This document shows positions 63,083 to 64,000 of a DNA stretch of 64,000 nt, in pieces. The stretch is from Tautonia plasticadhaerens. GTDB taxonomy: Bacteria; Planctomycetota; Planctomycetia; Isosphaerales; Isosphaeraceae. The stretch is taken from NCBI RefSeq assembly GCF_007752535.1, contig NZ_CP036426.1, positions 4,278,001-4,342,000 of the forward strand, in the 5' to 3' direction. Below the pieces are notes generated by a model, which was given only the letters and a program-made list of their open reading frames with translations, ran no database searches and was not told the DNA's origin. The translations under genes were made by a program, and so were the position numbers. Numbering within the stretch: the stretch's first letter is position 1; each line of letters starts with the position of its first letter.

Positions 63083-63874
63083 ATGGACCCCACCCGCCCG
63101 ATCCTCGACGCCGTTGCGGGGCTCGCACTGGGCCTGCCGGTTGAGGTCGTCGAGCGGGTGGCCGGGGTCATCTCGGCGTGCGACCCGGGCGAGATTCGTC
63201 GACGGGTGGCCGATGCCGTGCCCCATGCCCACCACCGGGGCCTGGCCCTGCGGTTCGTGGACGGTTGGCTGGCCGGGTCGCCGGGCGTCTCGCCGGCCGA
63301 GGTCGCCATCGCCCTGCGGACGGCGGCCCACCTGGGGCGGCAGCGGGGGCGGGAGCCGTCGGTGGAGATGGCCTGGACCGGTCCGCACGTCGAGGCGGTC
63401 CCCTACCGCCACACGGAGCAGGCGATCCTCCAGGTGCTCGACTCGGCCCGCACCCGGCTGCTGCTGGTCAGCTACGCCGTCTACGCGATCGGCAACGTCC
63501 GGGATGCGGTCGTGCGGGCGGCCCGGCGTAGGGTCGAGATCGGGGTCGTCGTCGAGACCCCGGACCGGATCGAAGGGCACGGGACCTACGACACGCTGGG
63601 GGCGCTGGGCGCGGAGGTCGCCGGCTGCTCGATGGTCTATTGCTGGCCGATCGAGCGGCGGCTGCGGGACGACATTGGCAGGCCGGGCTCCCTGCACGTC
63701 AAGTGCGCCGTCGCCGACGGCCGCTGGCTGTTCCTGTCCTCGGCGAACCTGACCGAGTACGCCTTCACGATTAACATGGAACTCGGGCTGCTCGTCACCG
63801 GGGGAAACCTGCCCGGCCAGGTCGAGGCCCACTTCGACCGGCTGATCGAGTCGGGTATCCTGGTGAAGGCGTAG
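63083..63874 (+). CDS. drmC: DISARM phospholipase-D-like protein DrmC
   Basis: The ATG lies two bases after the drmB stop. The 263-residue product has a helical N-terminal half (LGLPVEVVERVAGVISACDP) and a phospholipase-D domain. The catalytic HKD motif reads LHVKCAVADGRWLFLSSANL, with TEYAFTINMELGLLV after it; an upstream half-motif YRHTEQAILQVLDSART starts the domain. A single HKD motif means it would work as a dimer. DrmC is the core DISARM nuclease-like protein but is dispensable in some systems. After its TAG the same frame remains open to 63990. Confidence 0.93.
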   Translation: MDPTRPILDAVAGLALGLPVEVVERVAGVISACDPGEIRRRVADAVPHAHHRGLALRFVDGWLAGSPGVSPAEVAIALRTAAHLGRQRGREPSVEMAWTGPHVEAVPYRHTEQAILQVLDSARTRLLLVSYAVYAIGNVRDAVVRAARRRVEIGVVVETPDRIEGHGTYDTLGALGAEVAGCSMVYCWPIERRLRDDIGRPGSLHVKCAVADGRWLFLSSANLTEYAFTINMELGLLVTGGNLPGQVEAHFDRLIESGILVKA

Positions 63875-64000
63875 AGTCGGCCTGATGATAAGCGGAGCTT
63901 CCTGGAGTTCTCGGGAGACATCATCGAGCGGGTCGATGGGGTGTCCTACTCCGACCCGCTGACGGCGGCGATGAAGGCGCCGGGGATGACGTGAACCAGG
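63875..64000 (+). other. 3' flank of drmC, open in the drmC frame
   Basis: The drmC frame stays open after the TAG until a TGA at 63990-63992 and encodes RSFLEFSGDIIERVDGVSYS and LTAAMKAPGM, which looks protein-like but has no ATG or GTG start at its head. It may be the remnant of a separate small gene. The window ends here. Confidence 0.35.

Overview
The window is GC-rich DNA (about 70% in most coding lines) packed with insertion sequences. It looks like a planctomycete of the Isosphaeraceae/Gemmataceae type. The grounds are ISAzo13-type and other planctomycete-style transposases, a 35-residue Lys-rich protein of a kind common in that phylum, zinc-ribbon/bL12-like modules, and many secreted hydrolases. 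That placement is inference from gene style; no rRNA or tRNA is present to confirm it. Several regions look like integrated or plasmid-derived DNA.

Layout. (1) 1-4806, minus strand: a secreted esterase/nitrilase fusion cut by the window edge, a GH16-like glucanase, a second esterase and an Old Yellow Enzyme. (2) 5-15.5 kb: an IS landfill (ISAs1, ISAzo13, IS5, IS701 and an IS4/IS701-like element) around small unknown genes. The ISAs1 copy cleanly splits a Cys-rich zinc-ribbon gene. Two of the unknown genes share an upstream palindromic element with fixed spacing. (3) 15.8-27 kb: mostly chromosomal-looking genes: a three-gene ABC exporter operon, an SGNH hydrolase, a PP2C/SpoIIE phosphatase, a small EamA-type transporter, an acetoacetate-decarboxylase-like protein, a clan GH-A glycosidase and a P-loop ATPase. 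(4) 27-38 kb: a NADAR-transglutaminase fusion, an SRAP (YedK) protein, a BNR-repeat protein, a serine hydrolase of the beta-lactamase family, a zinc-ribbon/bL12x2/esterase fusion, membrane proteins and a DinB-like gene. (5) 38-42.5 kb: mobile-element-type genes: two ParB-methyltransferase fusions, one of them interrupted by the 5' part of a plasmid replication initiator gene; an M41-like metalloprotease; and a broken SAM methyltransferase.

(6) 42.5-64 kb holds a class 1 DISARM phage-defence locus in the order mrr-like, drmD, an extra nuclease-like gene, drmMI, a VapBC-type pair, drmA, drmB, drmC. In DISARM the methylase marks self DNA, while the helicase/DUF1998/phospholipase-D proteins block incoming unmodified DNA. 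Here the locus is decaying. drmMI is split by three separate IS insertions whose excision restores one 1,386-codon frame. drmA carries two in-frame TAG codons. The mrr-like gene is frameshifted. drmD, drmB and drmC look intact. Two low-GC patches, the nuclease-like gene and the target-recognition part of drmMI, stand out sharply from their GC-rich surroundings and suggest module exchange.

Several other genes carry single- or two-base shifts in short simple repeats (about 21.8, 32.46, 38.06, 38.62 and 43.21 kb). These could be real decay or assembly errors.
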